64,000 nucleotides of DNA from an uncultured Lachnospira sp. Lineage in GTDB: Bacteria > Bacillota > Clostridia > Lachnospirales > Lachnospiraceae. The notes under the pieces were generated by a model. It did no database searches, was not told the DNA's origin, and saw nothing but the letters and a program-made list of their open reading frames with translations. Of the stretch, positions 17,412 to 26,488 are shown piece by piece; the stretch's first letter is position 1; each line of letters begins with the position of its first letter. The DNA lies in the NCBI GenBank assembly GCA_910585095.1, contig CAJUBU010000007.1, forward strand, positions 77,904 to 141,903, given 5' to 3'. The translations under genes were made by a program, and so were the position numbers.

Positions 17412-18434
17412 ATGAAATCAACAATAAAAAAATTGTCCGTTTTACTATTGACATTTGTAATGTTGCTAACATTTTTTGGATGTTCAAAAAACAAATCAAA
17501 TGAAGTTGAAGTTAATAAAGTTCAAAAAGTTACTTTAAATGAAGTTGCACATTCCATATTTTATGCACCACAATACGTAGCTATTGAAAAAGGATACTTT
17601 TTGGAGGAAGGTATTGAGTTAAACCTTGTTACTGGATTTGGCGCAGATAAAGTTATGACTTCACTGGTAAGCGGTGATGCCGATATTGGTTTTATGGGTT
17701 CTGAAGCCTCAATATATGTATATACTGGCGGTTCAGCAGACTATGCTGTCAACTTTGCACAGCTCACACAACGAGCTGGAAATTTCTTGGTATCAAGGCA
17801 GTCTTACAGCAATTTTACTTGGAATGATGTCAAAGGAAAAACTATTTTAGGCGGTAGAGCTGGTGGTATGCCTCAAATGCTTTTGGAATATATCCTTAAA
17901 AAACAGGGCATTGACCCTAAAAACGATGTAGAGATTATCCAAAATATTGACTTTGGTTCTACAGCGGCTGCCTATTCATCAGGCTTAGGCGACTTTACAG
18001 CCGAATTTGAACCAACTGCAACAACGATTGAAAATGAAGGCAGAGGATATGTCGTCGCTTCTATGGGGGTTGACAGCGGATATGTTCCTTATACTGCCTA
18101 CTGTGCCAAAAAAAGTTATTTAGAAAAAAACCCTGAAATTATCCAATCTTTTACCAATGCCATTCAGAAAGGTCTTGACTATGTTAACAGCCATACCAGT
18201 AGTGAAATAGCAGAGGCAATTGCTCCTCAATTTCAAGAAACGGATATTGCAACACTTACAAAAATCGTAGAGCGATATAAGTCACAAGATACTTGGAAAG
18301 GTGATACGATATTTGAAAAAGAATCATTTGACCTTTTAAAAGACATTCTCACAGAAGCTGGCGAGTTGGATGCGGAAGCTCCATATGATAAACTTGTCAC
18401 AACTGATTTTTCTAAAAAAGCAGCAAAAAAATAA
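17412..18434 (+). CDS. NMT1/SsuA-like ABC substrate-binding lipoprotein
   Basis: An extracellular solute-binding lipoprotein of 340 residues. It has a signal peptide with lipobox LTFFGC (acylated Cys at about 26). The mature part resembles the NMT1/THI5-SsuA family: HSIFYAPQYVAIEKGYFLEEG at the first lobe, SLVSGDADIGFMGSEA in the hinge region, and LGDFTAEFEP in the second lobe. Family members bind thiamine precursors, sulfonates, nitrate or similar small molecules; the ligand cannot be told. The permease and ATPase that normally accompany it are not adjacent, so it must work with a transporter encoded elsewhere. AAGGAT lies nine bases before the ATG. Confidence 0.88.
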   Translation: MKSTIKKLSVLLLTFVMLLTFFGCSKNKSNEVEVNKVQKVTLNEVAHSIFYAPQYVAIEKGYFLEEGIELNLVTGFGADKVMTSLVSGDADIGFMGSEASIYVYTGGSADYAVNFAQLTQRAGNFLVSRQSYSNFTWNDVKGKTILGGRAGGMPQMLLEYILKKQGIDPKNDVEIIQNIDFGSTAAAYSSGLGDFTAEFEPTATTIENEGRGYVVASMGVDSGYVPYTAYCAKKSYLEKNPEIIQSFTNAIQKGLDYVNSHTSSEIAEAIAPQFQETDIATLTKIVERYKSQDTWKGDTIFEKESFDLLKDILTEAGELDAEAPYDKLVTTDFSKKAAKK

Positions 18435-18539
18435 CTTGCTGACAAATTGAACTTTTCTGTAAAATCAAATATTATAGTGTCTGTTGGAGGCTATGATATT
18501 TGACTCTCATGGCATTTCACTGCTCACAGAAATAAAAAA

Positions 18540-18581
18540 TTTCACACATAGATTGTATAAAATTACAACCTATGTGTGAAA
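18540..18581. terminator. Bidirectional terminator
   Basis: TTTCACACATAG (18540-18551) pairs with CTATGTGTGAAA (18570-18581), with a further inner TTGTA/TACAA helix. It lies between convergent genes (lipoprotein and membrane protein). Confidence 0.75.
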
Positions 18582-18638
18582 TAAATTATTTCAATGAAAC
18601 AAATATTCTTTATCAACTTTGCTTCCTGCTTCTAATCT

Positions 18639-19466
18639 TTACTTTTTTGGCCATTCTTCATATTCGACTTTTTTTCCTATAACATTAAATATATAATAAA
18701 CAACAACTGCAAATATTATCAATTTAAGTGCAAATAAAATAGCAATACTTGTAATTGAATTTATATCATAAATTTGAAATGTAATAACAGACACAGCATT
18801 GATAACAAAACAGATGCCATGAAACATTGACGGCAATGTTTTCTTTTCAATACCAAATGTTACCGTTGTTAAAGCCATCTGCAAAATCATATCAATCACT
18901 GTACTTACACCCATAAATAACCATAATACAACAGGAGCTACAAATAAATCGGATATGGATTGGTATGTCGCAACAAGTTCTTCACCTGATATTTCTGAAA
19001 GTGCCGCTTCTAAGCCGCTGCCTTCTATACCTATACACCACACAAAATATGAAACCACTGTAAAACCATATAATAAAGCATCACCAAATCCTAAACCAAG
19101 ACCACCTAAATATATATCGCCTTTTCTTTCAAAACGTTCTTCCAACACTTTACAAAGTACAATTCGACCTGCTATATATCCTGTTGCACAAAGCAGGCAA
19201 TCAACAATGGTAAGTGCTATTGGATTGTATGAAAATGCAACGTCAATACTAGGAATTAAAGCCAATGCCGATTCTGTGAGCATAACAAATATTCGGACAA
19301 ATGCAAAAACAGTCAAGCCTAAAAAAAATGGCGTAACTCTTCCTTTCCATCTCTTTTTAATAACGATGAACATTACAAGAAATACAGAAACAGCCAAAAA
19401 ACCACCTGCTTGCAGCATAAATGTTACACCTGACGGCAATGTCTGATTAAAATCAATCGTATCCAT
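18639..19466 (-). CDS. Polytopic membrane protein, YhfC-like
   Basis: A protein of 275 residues with about seven to eight predicted membrane helices. KRWKGRVTPFFLGLTVFAFV after the first helix and the overall helix pattern suggest the YhfC family of putative intramembrane peptidases. The family's usual catalytic Glu-Arg motif is not convincing here, so protease activity is doubtful. The start at 19466 follows GGGAGGAT; an upstream TTG overlaps that site. It ends in charged VEYEEWPKK. It is a single gene between a terminator and a large hairpin repeat. The function is unknown. Confidence 0.7.
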   Translation of the reverse strand: MDTIDFNQTLPSGVTFMLQAGGFLAVSVFLVMFIVIKKRWKGRVTPFFLGLTVFAFVRIFVMLTESALALIPSIDVAFSYNPIALTIVDCLLCATGYIAGRIVLCKVLEERFERKGDIYLGGLGLGFGDALLYGFTVVSYFVWCIGIEGSGLEAALSEISGEELVATYQSISDLFVAPVVLWLFMGVSTVIDMILQMALTTVTFGIEKKTLPSMFHGICFVINAVSVITFQIYDINSITSIAILFALKLIIFAVVVYYIFNVIGKKVEYEEWPKK

Positions 19467-19527
19467 ATCAATCCTCCCTGTCAAAGAGCCTATTGCTCAA
19501 TCTTTTTGATTTGTACTTATAAAGCAA

Positions 19528-19624
19528 CAGGACTGTCACAAAATGAATTTCCATACAATATACGGATATCAGCTAAACAACGCCTCATCACATCTTGCAG
19601 AATCTCTCATTTTGCAACAGCCCC
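19528..19624. repeat. Large hairpin repeat, GGGCTGTTGCAAAA family
   Basis: Outer arm GGACTGTCACAAAATGA (from about 19530) pairs with TCATTTTGCAACAGCCCC (19607-19624) around a long, poorly paired middle. It is one of five related structures in this window (also 29871, 52650, 54480, 57001), all in intergenic space after genes. Confidence 0.65.
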
Positions 19625-19712
19625 ACTCATAATCTGAATTGTAACAATATATCTTTTCAATAATAACCACTAACTCTTATATTTAAAAAGGCACACTGTA
19701 GCATATCCTGGA

Positions 19713-19913
19713 TTATAATTTCGTTACGTTTGTAGCCTGTGGACGACCATTAGCCCCATCAGTAACGTCAAACTCAACACTAGCGCCTTCGTCTAACGAC
19801 TTAAAGCCACTCATGTTAAGTCCTGAATAGTGTACGAAAACATCATTGCCATTCTCGTCATTAATGAATCCGTACCCTTTTTGATTGCTGAACCACTTTA
19901 CTGTACCTTTCAT
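19713..19913 (-). CDS. Cold shock protein (CspA family)
   Basis: A 66-residue single-stranded nucleic-acid binding OB-fold protein. RNP1 is KGYGFI and RNP2 is DVFVHY, with MKGTVKWF at the start, all matching CspA/B/C. It melts RNA structure and supports translation at low temperature or in stationary phase. The start at 19913 follows GGAGGTAC. It is encoded alone, with about 80 bp of leader before the next gene. Confidence 0.97.
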   Translation of the reverse strand: MKGTVKWFSNQKGYGFINDENGNDVFVHYSGLNMSGFKSLDEGASVEFDVTDGANGRPQATNVTKL

Positions 19914-20011
19914 TATAAGTACCTCCAAAAAAATATGTGGTATCTATGCGATGCCAGATACATCTTATCATTCAAGCTCAGTATTGTCAATAAATATTGC
20001 AAAAACCCTCT

Positions 20012-20788
20012 CTAATTTTCAGTTTTCTTTATATCTTTTAATTTATCAAGAAGGTCTCTTTGCTTATCTTTTAATTTTGACGATGCATTGATAGATTGAA
20101 TAACATCATAGCCAAATCGCAACGCATTATCATACTCCTCATTTTTGTAGGACAACACAGACATCAAATAATTAAATGTACATTCATCCATACCACATAT
20201 TGGAGGGTATTCTTTTAAAAGAGCTTCTACAAATCCTTCATAAGCTTCTTTTAAATAACTTTCCTCCTCACTTTTATATTTATCATATTTTACTTTTTCT
20301 TCTTCTGTTAAATCTTCCACTTCTTTATCCTGGATAATCTCTTCATACATCGAACGATTAAGCCATGCTATTTTTAGACGAAGATAAGAACACTCACTAA
20401 TCTTAGAAGGCTTTTTAATTGCAATAAGCAACGCTCTTTTATATCTTGCAATTGCCATATCATAATCATAATAGCCAATATCCTCTGTTGGATTATTGAT
20501 GCCAAACTGCTGATTGCACACCTCTGTTTTTAATAACAATCTTTGTTTTGGTGTAACATTGTCAAATTCTCTTGACACCGATGCATATCCACAATATGGA
20601 CACATATATACATCATATTTAATTGTATCAAGATTGGAATATTTGGGTCTTAAATCTTCATCTGTTCCAAGAAACCTTGCCTTTCCAGTCTTAACTACCT
20701 TATTTTTAAATTCCTTGTCACATATTGCACAAGTCACTCTTTTATCAAAAAGATACTGTGCTTCTTTTGGTTGATTACTATCGCTCAT
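20012..20788 (-). CDS. DUF2225 zinc-binding protein
   Basis: A 258-residue soluble protein of the DUF2225 family. CAICDKEF and CPYCGYASVSR in the N-terminal third form a probable zinc site. The rest is helical and resembles TPR-like repeats (RYKRALLIAIKKPSK, YDNALRFGYDVI). The molecular function of the family is not established. The ATG follows AGGAAAT. The 25-bp sequence 20801-20825 just upstream is repeated before the gene at 63875. Confidence 0.85.
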   Translation of the reverse strand: MSDSNQPKEAQYLFDKRVTCAICDKEFKNKVVKTGKARFLGTDEDLRPKYSNLDTIKYDVYMCPYCGYASVSREFDNVTPKQRLLLKTEVCNQQFGINNPTEDIGYYDYDMAIARYKRALLIAIKKPSKISECSYLRLKIAWLNRSMYEEIIQDKEVEDLTEEEKVKYDKYKSEEESYLKEAYEGFVEALLKEYPPICGMDECTFNYLMSVLSYKNEEYDNALRFGYDVIQSINASSKLKDKQRDLLDKLKDIKKTEN

Positions 20789-20800
20789 TATTTATTTCCT

Positions 20801-20825
20801 GTTACTGAAAACTTATAAAAAGTTA
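20801..20825 (-). repeat. 25-bp upstream repeat, copy 1
   Basis: GTTACTGAAAACTTATAA followed by AAAGTTA, identical to 63897-63921 and partly present at about 48152-48164 (GTTACTGAAAA). In all three places it precedes the start of a minus-strand gene by 6-25 bases. AACTT and AAGTT can pair as a small hairpin. Confidence 0.6.
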
Positions 20826-21046
20826 ATCAATTTATTTATAACCTATAAAACTTAGTTTTCATTTTATTATTTACATAGTTACTTCACGTTCTTATATTCG
20901 AGATTTTATGTTGAAGTTTTAATAATTTCTTTTCACTTTTTATAATGTTGCTCGTTTTCTTATAACATTCCCCTTTCTTGTTTCTTATATATTTTTTGGA
21001 TATACTACGCTACAACCTGCGTTTTTCTTTTTTTGGTAAAATTTGA

Positions 21047-22711
21047 TTACACTGGTAATTTAAAAGAACTTTTCAATGATACAATCCTGTTAAATACTGG
21101 TTTTCCCTCAATACTATCTTTCACATCTGCACAAAAGTATCCATTGCGAACAAACTGAAATTTATCCTGTGCATTTGCCTTTGCTAACGCTGGTTCTACA
21201 TAACAATTTTTTACCACCTTTAACGAATTGGGATTAAGATTTATCTCGCCTGTCTCCTCATCATAAACGCCTTTTTCTTCATCAACTATATTTTCATATA
21301 ATCTCGCCTCAACATTAACGCCCTCACTGACCGAAACCCAATGAATCGTTCCTTTTACCTTGCGTCCTGCAAAATTGCCGCCTTTTGTCTGTGGGTCATA
21401 CGTACAATGAATTTCTGTAATATTACCATTGGCATCCTTTTTATAGTCAACACATGTCACAAAGTACGCATTCATCAACCGCACTTCATTGCCTGGAAAC
21501 AACCTGAAATATTTTTTTGGCGGTTCCTCCATAAAATCCTCTCTCTCAATATATAATTCCTTTGTAAACGGAACTTTCCTTGTACCAAGCTCTGGATTTT
21601 CTTGATTATTCGGAACCTCCATATATTCAACCTGACCTTCTGGATAATTGTCAATAATCAGCTTTACAGGGTCTAAAACAGCCATCATTCGGCTTGCTTT
21701 TTGTTTTAAATCTTCTCTTATGCAATACTCTAACATAGGATATTCTACAGCGCCTTGACTTTTTGTGACCCCCACCAAATCAACAAACATCTTAATTGAT
21801 TCTGGTGTAAAGCCTCTTCTTCGCAATGCGGCAATCGACACTAATCTTGGGTCATCCCATCCATCTACAATGCCGTCTTCTACCAATTTCTTAATATATC
21901 GCTTTCCTGTCACCACATTATTTAAGTATAATTTTGCAAACTCAATTTGCTTTGGCGGATTCTCATACTCTAATTCTTTTACAACCCAGTCATACAGCGG
22001 TCTGTGGTCTTCAAATTCCAATGTACATATAGAGTGTGATACCCCTTCAATAGCATCTTCAATTGGATGCGCAAAGTCATACATTGGATAAATACACCAT
22101 GTATCCCCTGTTCTGTGATGTGTGATATGAGCAACACGATAAATAATAGGGTCTCTCATATTAATATTAGGCGATGCCATATCAATTTTTGCCCTCAATA
22201 CCTTAGCGCCATCTTCATACACACCATTTTTCATATTTTCAAACAATTCAAGATTTTCTTCAACACTTCGATTTCGGTATGGACTTTCCTTACCTGGCTG
22301 TGTAAGTGTTCCTCTGTACTCTCTTATCTGTTCTGGCGTCAAATCACAGACATAGGCTTTCCCCTTTTTAATCAGCTTCACTGCTGCCTCATACATCTGT
22401 GTAAAATAACTGGATGCAAATAATACATCTCCATGCCATTTTGCGCCAAGCCACTCCACATCGCTTTTAATAGACTCTACAAATTCCTCTTTTTCTTTTG
22501 TTGGATTTGTATCATCAAAACGCAAATTAAACTGACCATGATATTTTTGAGATAATCCATAATTTAATAATATGGACTTCGCATGTCCTATATGAAGATA
22601 ACCATTCGGTTCTGGCGGAAACCTTGTAATAACTTTTTTACAATGTCCATCTTCAATATCATTATCAATAATCTGCTCAATAAAATTTCTTGATACAACT
22701 TCGTTTTCCAT
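21047..22711 (-). CDS. glnS: Glutaminyl-tRNA synthetase
   Basis: Charges tRNA-Gln with glutamine directly. It is 554 residues, the normal length. The class I signature is PPEPNGYLHIGHAKS near residue 35, RFDDTNP follows, and ICTLEFEDHRPLYDW is characteristic of GlnRS. The KMSKS equivalent is VTGKRYIKK, an altered form. The C-terminal anticodon-binding beta-barrels contain VNVEARLYENI. The start at 22711 is chosen because GGAG lies six bases upstream; the ATG four codons earlier is part of that ribosome site. Many Firmicutes lack GlnRS and use GatCAB amidation, so its presence fits the set of Clostridia that acquired glnS. Confidence 0.95.
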   Translation of the reverse strand: MENEVVSRNFIEQIIDNDIEDGHCKKVITRFPPEPNGYLHIGHAKSILLNYGLSQKYHGQFNLRFDDTNPTKEKEEFVESIKSDVEWLGAKWHGDVLFASSYFTQMYEAAVKLIKKGKAYVCDLTPEQIREYRGTLTQPGKESPYRNRSVEENLELFENMKNGVYEDGAKVLRAKIDMASPNINMRDPIIYRVAHITHHRTGDTWCIYPMYDFAHPIEDAIEGVSHSICTLEFEDHRPLYDWVVKELEYENPPKQIEFAKLYLNNVVTGKRYIKKLVEDGIVDGWDDPRLVSIAALRRRGFTPESIKMFVDLVGVTKSQGAVEYPMLEYCIREDLKQKASRMMAVLDPVKLIIDNYPEGQVEYMEVPNNQENPELGTRKVPFTKELYIEREDFMEEPPKKYFRLFPGNEVRLMNAYFVTCVDYKKDANGNITEIHCTYDPQTKGGNFAGRKVKGTIHWVSVSEGVNVEARLYENIVDEEKGVYDEETGEINLNPNSLKVVKNCYVEPALAKANAQDKFQFVRNGYFCADVKDSIEGKPVFNRIVSLKSSFKLPV

Positions 22712-22817
22712 TACATACTCCATTCTATTCTTATAATTTCATTGTTTTCTATATTTTAAAATTTTTCCCTATCGAAAGATACCACTATTTAGGTTTGTAC
22801 ACTATTTACCAAAAAGC

Positions 22818-23717
22818 CTATTCCATTTTTGATTTTGCACGCTTCGTTGCTTGCTCAAGCATCACTTTAAGCTCCTCTACATCAAATTGATAATGACTGT
22901 TGCAAAAATGGCAATTAACCTCAATCGGCTCATTATCTTCAATCATTGACATAAGTTCTTGTCTTCCTATACTGATAACAGCTTTGCTCACTTTTTCTTT
23001 TGAACAGTCACAATAAAATTTTGTTTCTATTTTTTCTAACACCTCAAAATTCATCCCCTCCAACACATGTGCAAGGATATCTTCTGGCGTCATTTGTTGT
23101 TCAAAAAAGTCGGTTACAGACTGAATTTTTGCAATCCTTTGTTCAAGTTTATCAAGAATTGCCGCATCGGCTCCTGGCATCAATTGAATAATAAATCCGC
23201 CTGCCTGCTGAACGGTATTATCTTTATTCATAAGAACACCAAGCGCCACAGATGATGGGATTTGCTCACTTGTTGCAAAATAATAAGTCAAGTCATCCCC
23301 AATTTCACTGGTCACTAAAATGGTATCTCCAACATAAGGTTCTTTCAAGCCAATATCTTTTATAACACTCAACACACCGATTCCTAAAGCGCCTGCAATA
23401 TCAAGCTTTCCATGAACCAATGGAAGCATCACTTCAGGATGTGCCACAAATCCTTTAACATTGCCTTTAGGGTCTGCTGTCACAGTCATTGCGCCAATTG
23501 GTCCATTTGCCTTAATCTGTATTGTCATAAGGTCGGTGTCATTTTTCATCATGGTTCCCATCATAGCGCCGCCTGTAAGCAGCCTGCCAAGTGCCACTGT
23601 GGCTATTGGACTTGTATTATGCCTCCTTCTTGCCTCCTCAACAAGATTTTTCGTTGTTGCTGCAAATGCTCTAATTTGACCTTCGCAGGCAACCCCTCTT
23701 ACAATATAATCATTCAT
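22818..23717 (-). CDS. hslO: Redox-regulated chaperone Hsp33
   Basis: A 299-residue holdase activated by oxidative stress. The zinc-binding cysteines are present as FYCDCS and CHFC near the C-terminus, the CxC and CxxC pairs whose oxidation unfolds the linker and switches on chaperone activity. The N-terminal core opens with DYIVRGVACEGQIRAFAA. The start at 23717 follows GGAATGGAGGAAAG. It is encoded 98 bp after the methyltransferase gene and 106 bp before glnS, all on one strand, so a shared transcript is possible. Confidence 0.95.
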   Translation of the reverse strand: MNDYIVRGVACEGQIRAFAATTKNLVEEARRRHNTSPIATVALGRLLTGGAMMGTMMKNDTDLMTIQIKANGPIGAMTVTADPKGNVKGFVAHPEVMLPLVHGKLDIAGALGIGVLSVIKDIGLKEPYVGDTILVTSEIGDDLTYYFATSEQIPSSVALGVLMNKDNTVQQAGGFIIQLMPGADAAILDKLEQRIAKIQSVTDFFEQQMTPEDILAHVLEGMNFEVLEKIETKFYCDCSKEKVSKAVISIGRQELMSMIEDNEPIEVNCHFCNSHYQFDVEELKVMLEQATKRAKSKME

Positions 23718-23815
23718 TCTTTCCTCCATTCCGAAGCGTTCTGTGATTAAAAACGCAGCCAGAATCTTAAATTCTGCCTGCAATCAATAAAATTTACAGC
23801 AGTTTTTATGTTTTA

Positions 23816-24568
23816 CTAACATATTTTTTTAACAATATAATATAATCGCTCACTATCCTTGTTTTGTTCGTTATGTGTAAATGCGTCATAGACTGCTATC
23901 ATTTCTAATCCCGCCGCCTGTACTGCATTTTTCACCTCATCAATCTCAAATCCATGTTGAAAATGCTGTTCCTCAAATCGTTCAAAAAAACCATCTTCAT
24001 TTTGAACAAATATTGCTAAATCATATATATTATTTCTTGTATCATTTTCATAATAATTATTCCATATAAAAGCAGATGTCTCTCTATTTTCCGCATACGT
24101 ATTATCACTTAAAATATCTTTAAAAAAATGTATTGTCTTTAAATCAAAAATAAATACGCCTCCTAAAGTCAACCCTTTTTTTACAGACTCAAATACATTT
24201 TTTAAATCACCAACCGATATTATATAATTCATTGAATCGCCAATGCTAATCATCGCCGAAACCTCGTATGGAAGGCTAAACTCTCTCATATCCTGCAAAC
24301 TATAAATAATTTCTTGTCCACTATCAATCGTTTTTTCAGAGGCAATCATCAGCATATCCTGTGACATATCAATTCCGATACAATCATAACCAGCTTTGTC
24401 AAGAATCCTTGTGACAGTTCCTGTGCCACAGCCTAAATCAACAATAGAATCCCCACTATTAATATGATATTCATGCAATAATTGAATCAGATATGCACAC
24501 CATTCATCATATGGTATATTATCCATATATTCATCATAAACATATGCAAAATCGGTATACTCCCTCAT
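23816..24568 (-). CDS. Class I SAM-dependent methyltransferase
   Basis: A 250-residue Rossmann-fold methyltransferase. Motif I is IVDLGCGTGTVTRIL, the acidic end of beta-2 is CIGIDMSQDML, and MISIGDSMNYI follows. Similar proteins are annotated only as small-molecule methyltransferases of unknown substrate. The start at 24568 follows GAATGGAGGA. It lies upstream of hslO in the same direction. Confidence 0.88.
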   Translation of the reverse strand: MREYTDFAYVYDEYMDNIPYDEWCAYLIQLLHEYHINSGDSIVDLGCGTGTVTRILDKAGYDCIGIDMSQDMLMIASEKTIDSGQEIIYSLQDMREFSLPYEVSAMISIGDSMNYIISVGDLKNVFESVKKGLTLGGVFIFDLKTIHFFKDILSDNTYAENRETSAFIWNNYYENDTRNNIYDLAIFVQNEDGFFERFEEQHFQHGFEIDEVKNAVQAAGLEMIAVYDAFTHNEQNKDSERLYYIVKKIC

Positions 24569-24840
24569 ATAGTCCTCCATTCCATAATCTTTAGCAAAAC
24601 ATAATGGAATTGTAACAAATAATGGGACTTAGGGCAAGCATAAAGCTCTTTTAAATGTTTTATAACTATAAAATGAATTTTTCACGCCAACTTGTACATA
24701 ATGACTTGTAAATTTCACAATAATTTAATATACTAAATAGACAGACCTAATTTACTTTTAAAACAATTCATTAAGATAAAGAAATGCTAAAAACGAAATT
24801 TTCAAACTACTTAAATGGTAGCATAAGAATGGGGATTACT

Positions 24841-25455
24841 ATGAATACGACTCGGCATAATATTAAATTTTATAAATACATTTTATATCACTTTATTTTT
24901 TCTATTATTTTCACAATATTTGCACTGATGATATGTTTTAAAATTAATATTATATCACATCTTTTCCCTTCTTACTATTCTTGTGATAACAATATTGATG
25001 ATTTTTATAAAAATGATATAAGTTCTATTCATGGCACTGTCACAAATCTACATTATTCAGGTTATGATTACATTATCAATAATGTGGTAAAAGCTCACTA
25101 TTATTATACGTTAAATAATAATACTTGCACTATATATCTTATATCTTCAAACAAACTTGAAAATCCTGATATTCCTCCTATCACCATTGAAACTCTTAAC
25201 TTTACAGCAAACCTAGAACCCCACAATCAACAAATAAAATCTCTACTAAACTACATGGCATCCGATTTAAAATGGAATTATGATGGCTTGTCTAAATACA
25301 CTCAACCAATTTTTATCAACGAATATAACTATCATATTGAAATCTATGTTATTATTGCAATCCTTACTATCTTAGGTTTTGTATTATCAATTATATTTGG
25401 TTTTATCATTATTCTTCAAGCAAGTTATATCCCACGTATTTATACCAAATCATAA
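24841..25455 (+). CDS. Hypothetical membrane protein with external domain
   Basis: A 204-residue protein with membrane helices at about 10-35 and 165-195 enclosing an extracytoplasmic domain of about 125 residues rich in Asn and Tyr (TVTNLHYSGYDYIIN). No recognised family. The start at 24841 follows GAATGGGGA. It is an isolated gene with 270 bp of AT-rich, featureless sequence upstream and an inverted repeat downstream. Confidence 0.65.
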   Translation: MNTTRHNIKFYKYILYHFIFSIIFTIFALMICFKINIISHLFPSYYSCDNNIDDFYKNDISSIHGTVTNLHYSGYDYIINNVVKAHYYYTLNNNTCTIYLISSNKLENPDIPPITIETLNFTANLEPHNQQIKSLLNYMASDLKWNYDGLSKYTQPIFINEYNYHIEIYVIIAILTILGFVLSIIFGFIIILQASYIPRIYTKS

Positions 25456-25513
25456 TAACATACTTCTTATCACAATCAAGTAGGGAAATTCCATCTTTCT
25501 CTACTCGTTGCGC

Positions 25514-25554
25514 GAGGTGTGTGCTGCAAAGCAGCAAATTTCCTCACACACCTC
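25514..25554. repeat. Inverted repeat with nested hairpin
   Basis: GAGGTGTGTG (25514-25523) pairs with CACACACCTC (25545-25554), enclosing CTGCAAAGCAG, itself a hairpin. It is GC-rich against its surroundings and has no T-tract, so termination is uncertain. Confidence 0.6.
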
Positions 25555-25561
25555 TACACAT

Positions 25562-25596
25562 AAAAAATACCACCGACAATTATTAACGCCGATGGT
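25562..25596 (-). terminator. Terminator of the carrier-protein operon
   Basis: On the minus strand ACCATCGGC pairs with GTCGGTGGT (two G-T pairs), followed by ATTTTTTA. It sits 12 bp after the SEC-C gene, the last gene of the adenylation/decarboxylase/carrier set. Confidence 0.85.
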
Positions 25597-25607
25597 ACTT
25601 ATAATTA

Positions 25608-26111
25608 TTAATTTTTGCCACAGCAATGCTTATACTTTTTGCCACTCCCACATGGACATGGCTCATTACGTCCAATTTTTTTACCTTTTACTACTGTTCC
25701 TGAAGCCTTTTGTTCCTTATATAACTGCTTTCTTTTATCTTCTGAGAGTAAATTATCCCATACAGGTAATTCATACAACCAGTCCGCCTTACAAGCAACC
25801 ATATTGTAATATAACTTTTCAACATCATAATCGAGATTAACAATAGTATCCTCATCCATACTCTCAATTGGATTAGGCTTTTTTAAACTATCATTAATAC
25901 CATCAAGAAAACCTGTCATTATCAATATTTCAACTTCAAATTTTTCTGCAAGTTCCTTAACACTGCCTTTAACAGGGTCATTAGGAGCAGCTAAAATTTT
26001 TTCATAAATACCTTTTTCAAAATTAAAATAGGTTCCCCAAAACTCTCCTGCTTGTTTTTGGTTCATCTCTGTTTGATAAGCTAACTGTCTCCAAGTATCA
26101 AGTAATGCCAT
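25608..26111 (-). CDS. SEC-C motif protein
   Basis: A 167-residue protein with a C-terminal SEC-C zinc motif (RNEPCPCGSGKKYKHCC) and a helical N-terminal region with no known domain. SEC-C motifs are found at the end of SecA and in small stand-alone proteins of unclear role. It lies 44 bp after the carrier-protein gene with a shared terminator, so it may be co-transcribed, though similar genes also occur alone. Confidence 0.85.
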   Translation of the reverse strand: MALLDTWRQLAYQTEMNQKQAGEFWGTYFNFEKGIYEKILAAPNDPVKGSVKELAEKFEVEILIMTGFLDGINDSLKKPNPIESMDEDTIVNLDYDVEKLYYNMVACKADWLYELPVWDNLLSEDKRKQLYKEQKASGTVVKGKKIGRNEPCPCGSGKKYKHCCGKN

Positions 26112-26155
26112 ATTTTTATCTACCTTTCATTTTGTTTAATATAACAACAAATAAA

Positions 26156-26380
26156 TTATTCAGAAAGACGCTGTATCATCTCCCACATAGCCTCAGCCGA
26201 ATTGAAATTCTCTGGTATAATATCCACAGGTGTAATCTCAATATCAAATGTATCATTCAACTCCCCTACTATTGACACAATATCAAAAGAATCGAGAATC
26301 CCATCATCAACAAGCGTATCACAATTTTCAAAATCTACATCTGCATTTACCTCTGTTAAAATTTCCATTAACTGGTCCAT
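26156..26380 (-). CDS. Acyl/aminoacyl carrier protein
   Basis: A 74-residue carrier protein with a phosphopantetheine attachment Ser at residue 31 in DDGILDSFDIVSIV. The DSFD context is like DltC and stand-alone peptidyl carriers, unlike the DSLD of the fatty-acid ACP. The start at 26380 follows AAGG; eight extra upstream residues have no site. Its neighbours encode an amino-acid adenylation enzyme and a PLP decarboxylase, so it probably holds an activated amino acid as thioester. A dedicated phosphopantetheinyl transferase is not in the window. Confidence 0.9.
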   Translation of the reverse strand: MDQLMEILTEVNADVDFENCDTLVDDGILDSFDIVSIVGELNDTFDIEITPVDIIPENFNSAEAMWEMIQRLSE

Positions 26381-26488
26381 AAAAAAACCTTGCCTTTCTA
26401 TCATTTTTATTTTTTATATTGGTAATCCACAATTTACCAACTCTATCAAGTAAAATATAACATATTAGGTAGTTAGTCAAGAAGAATA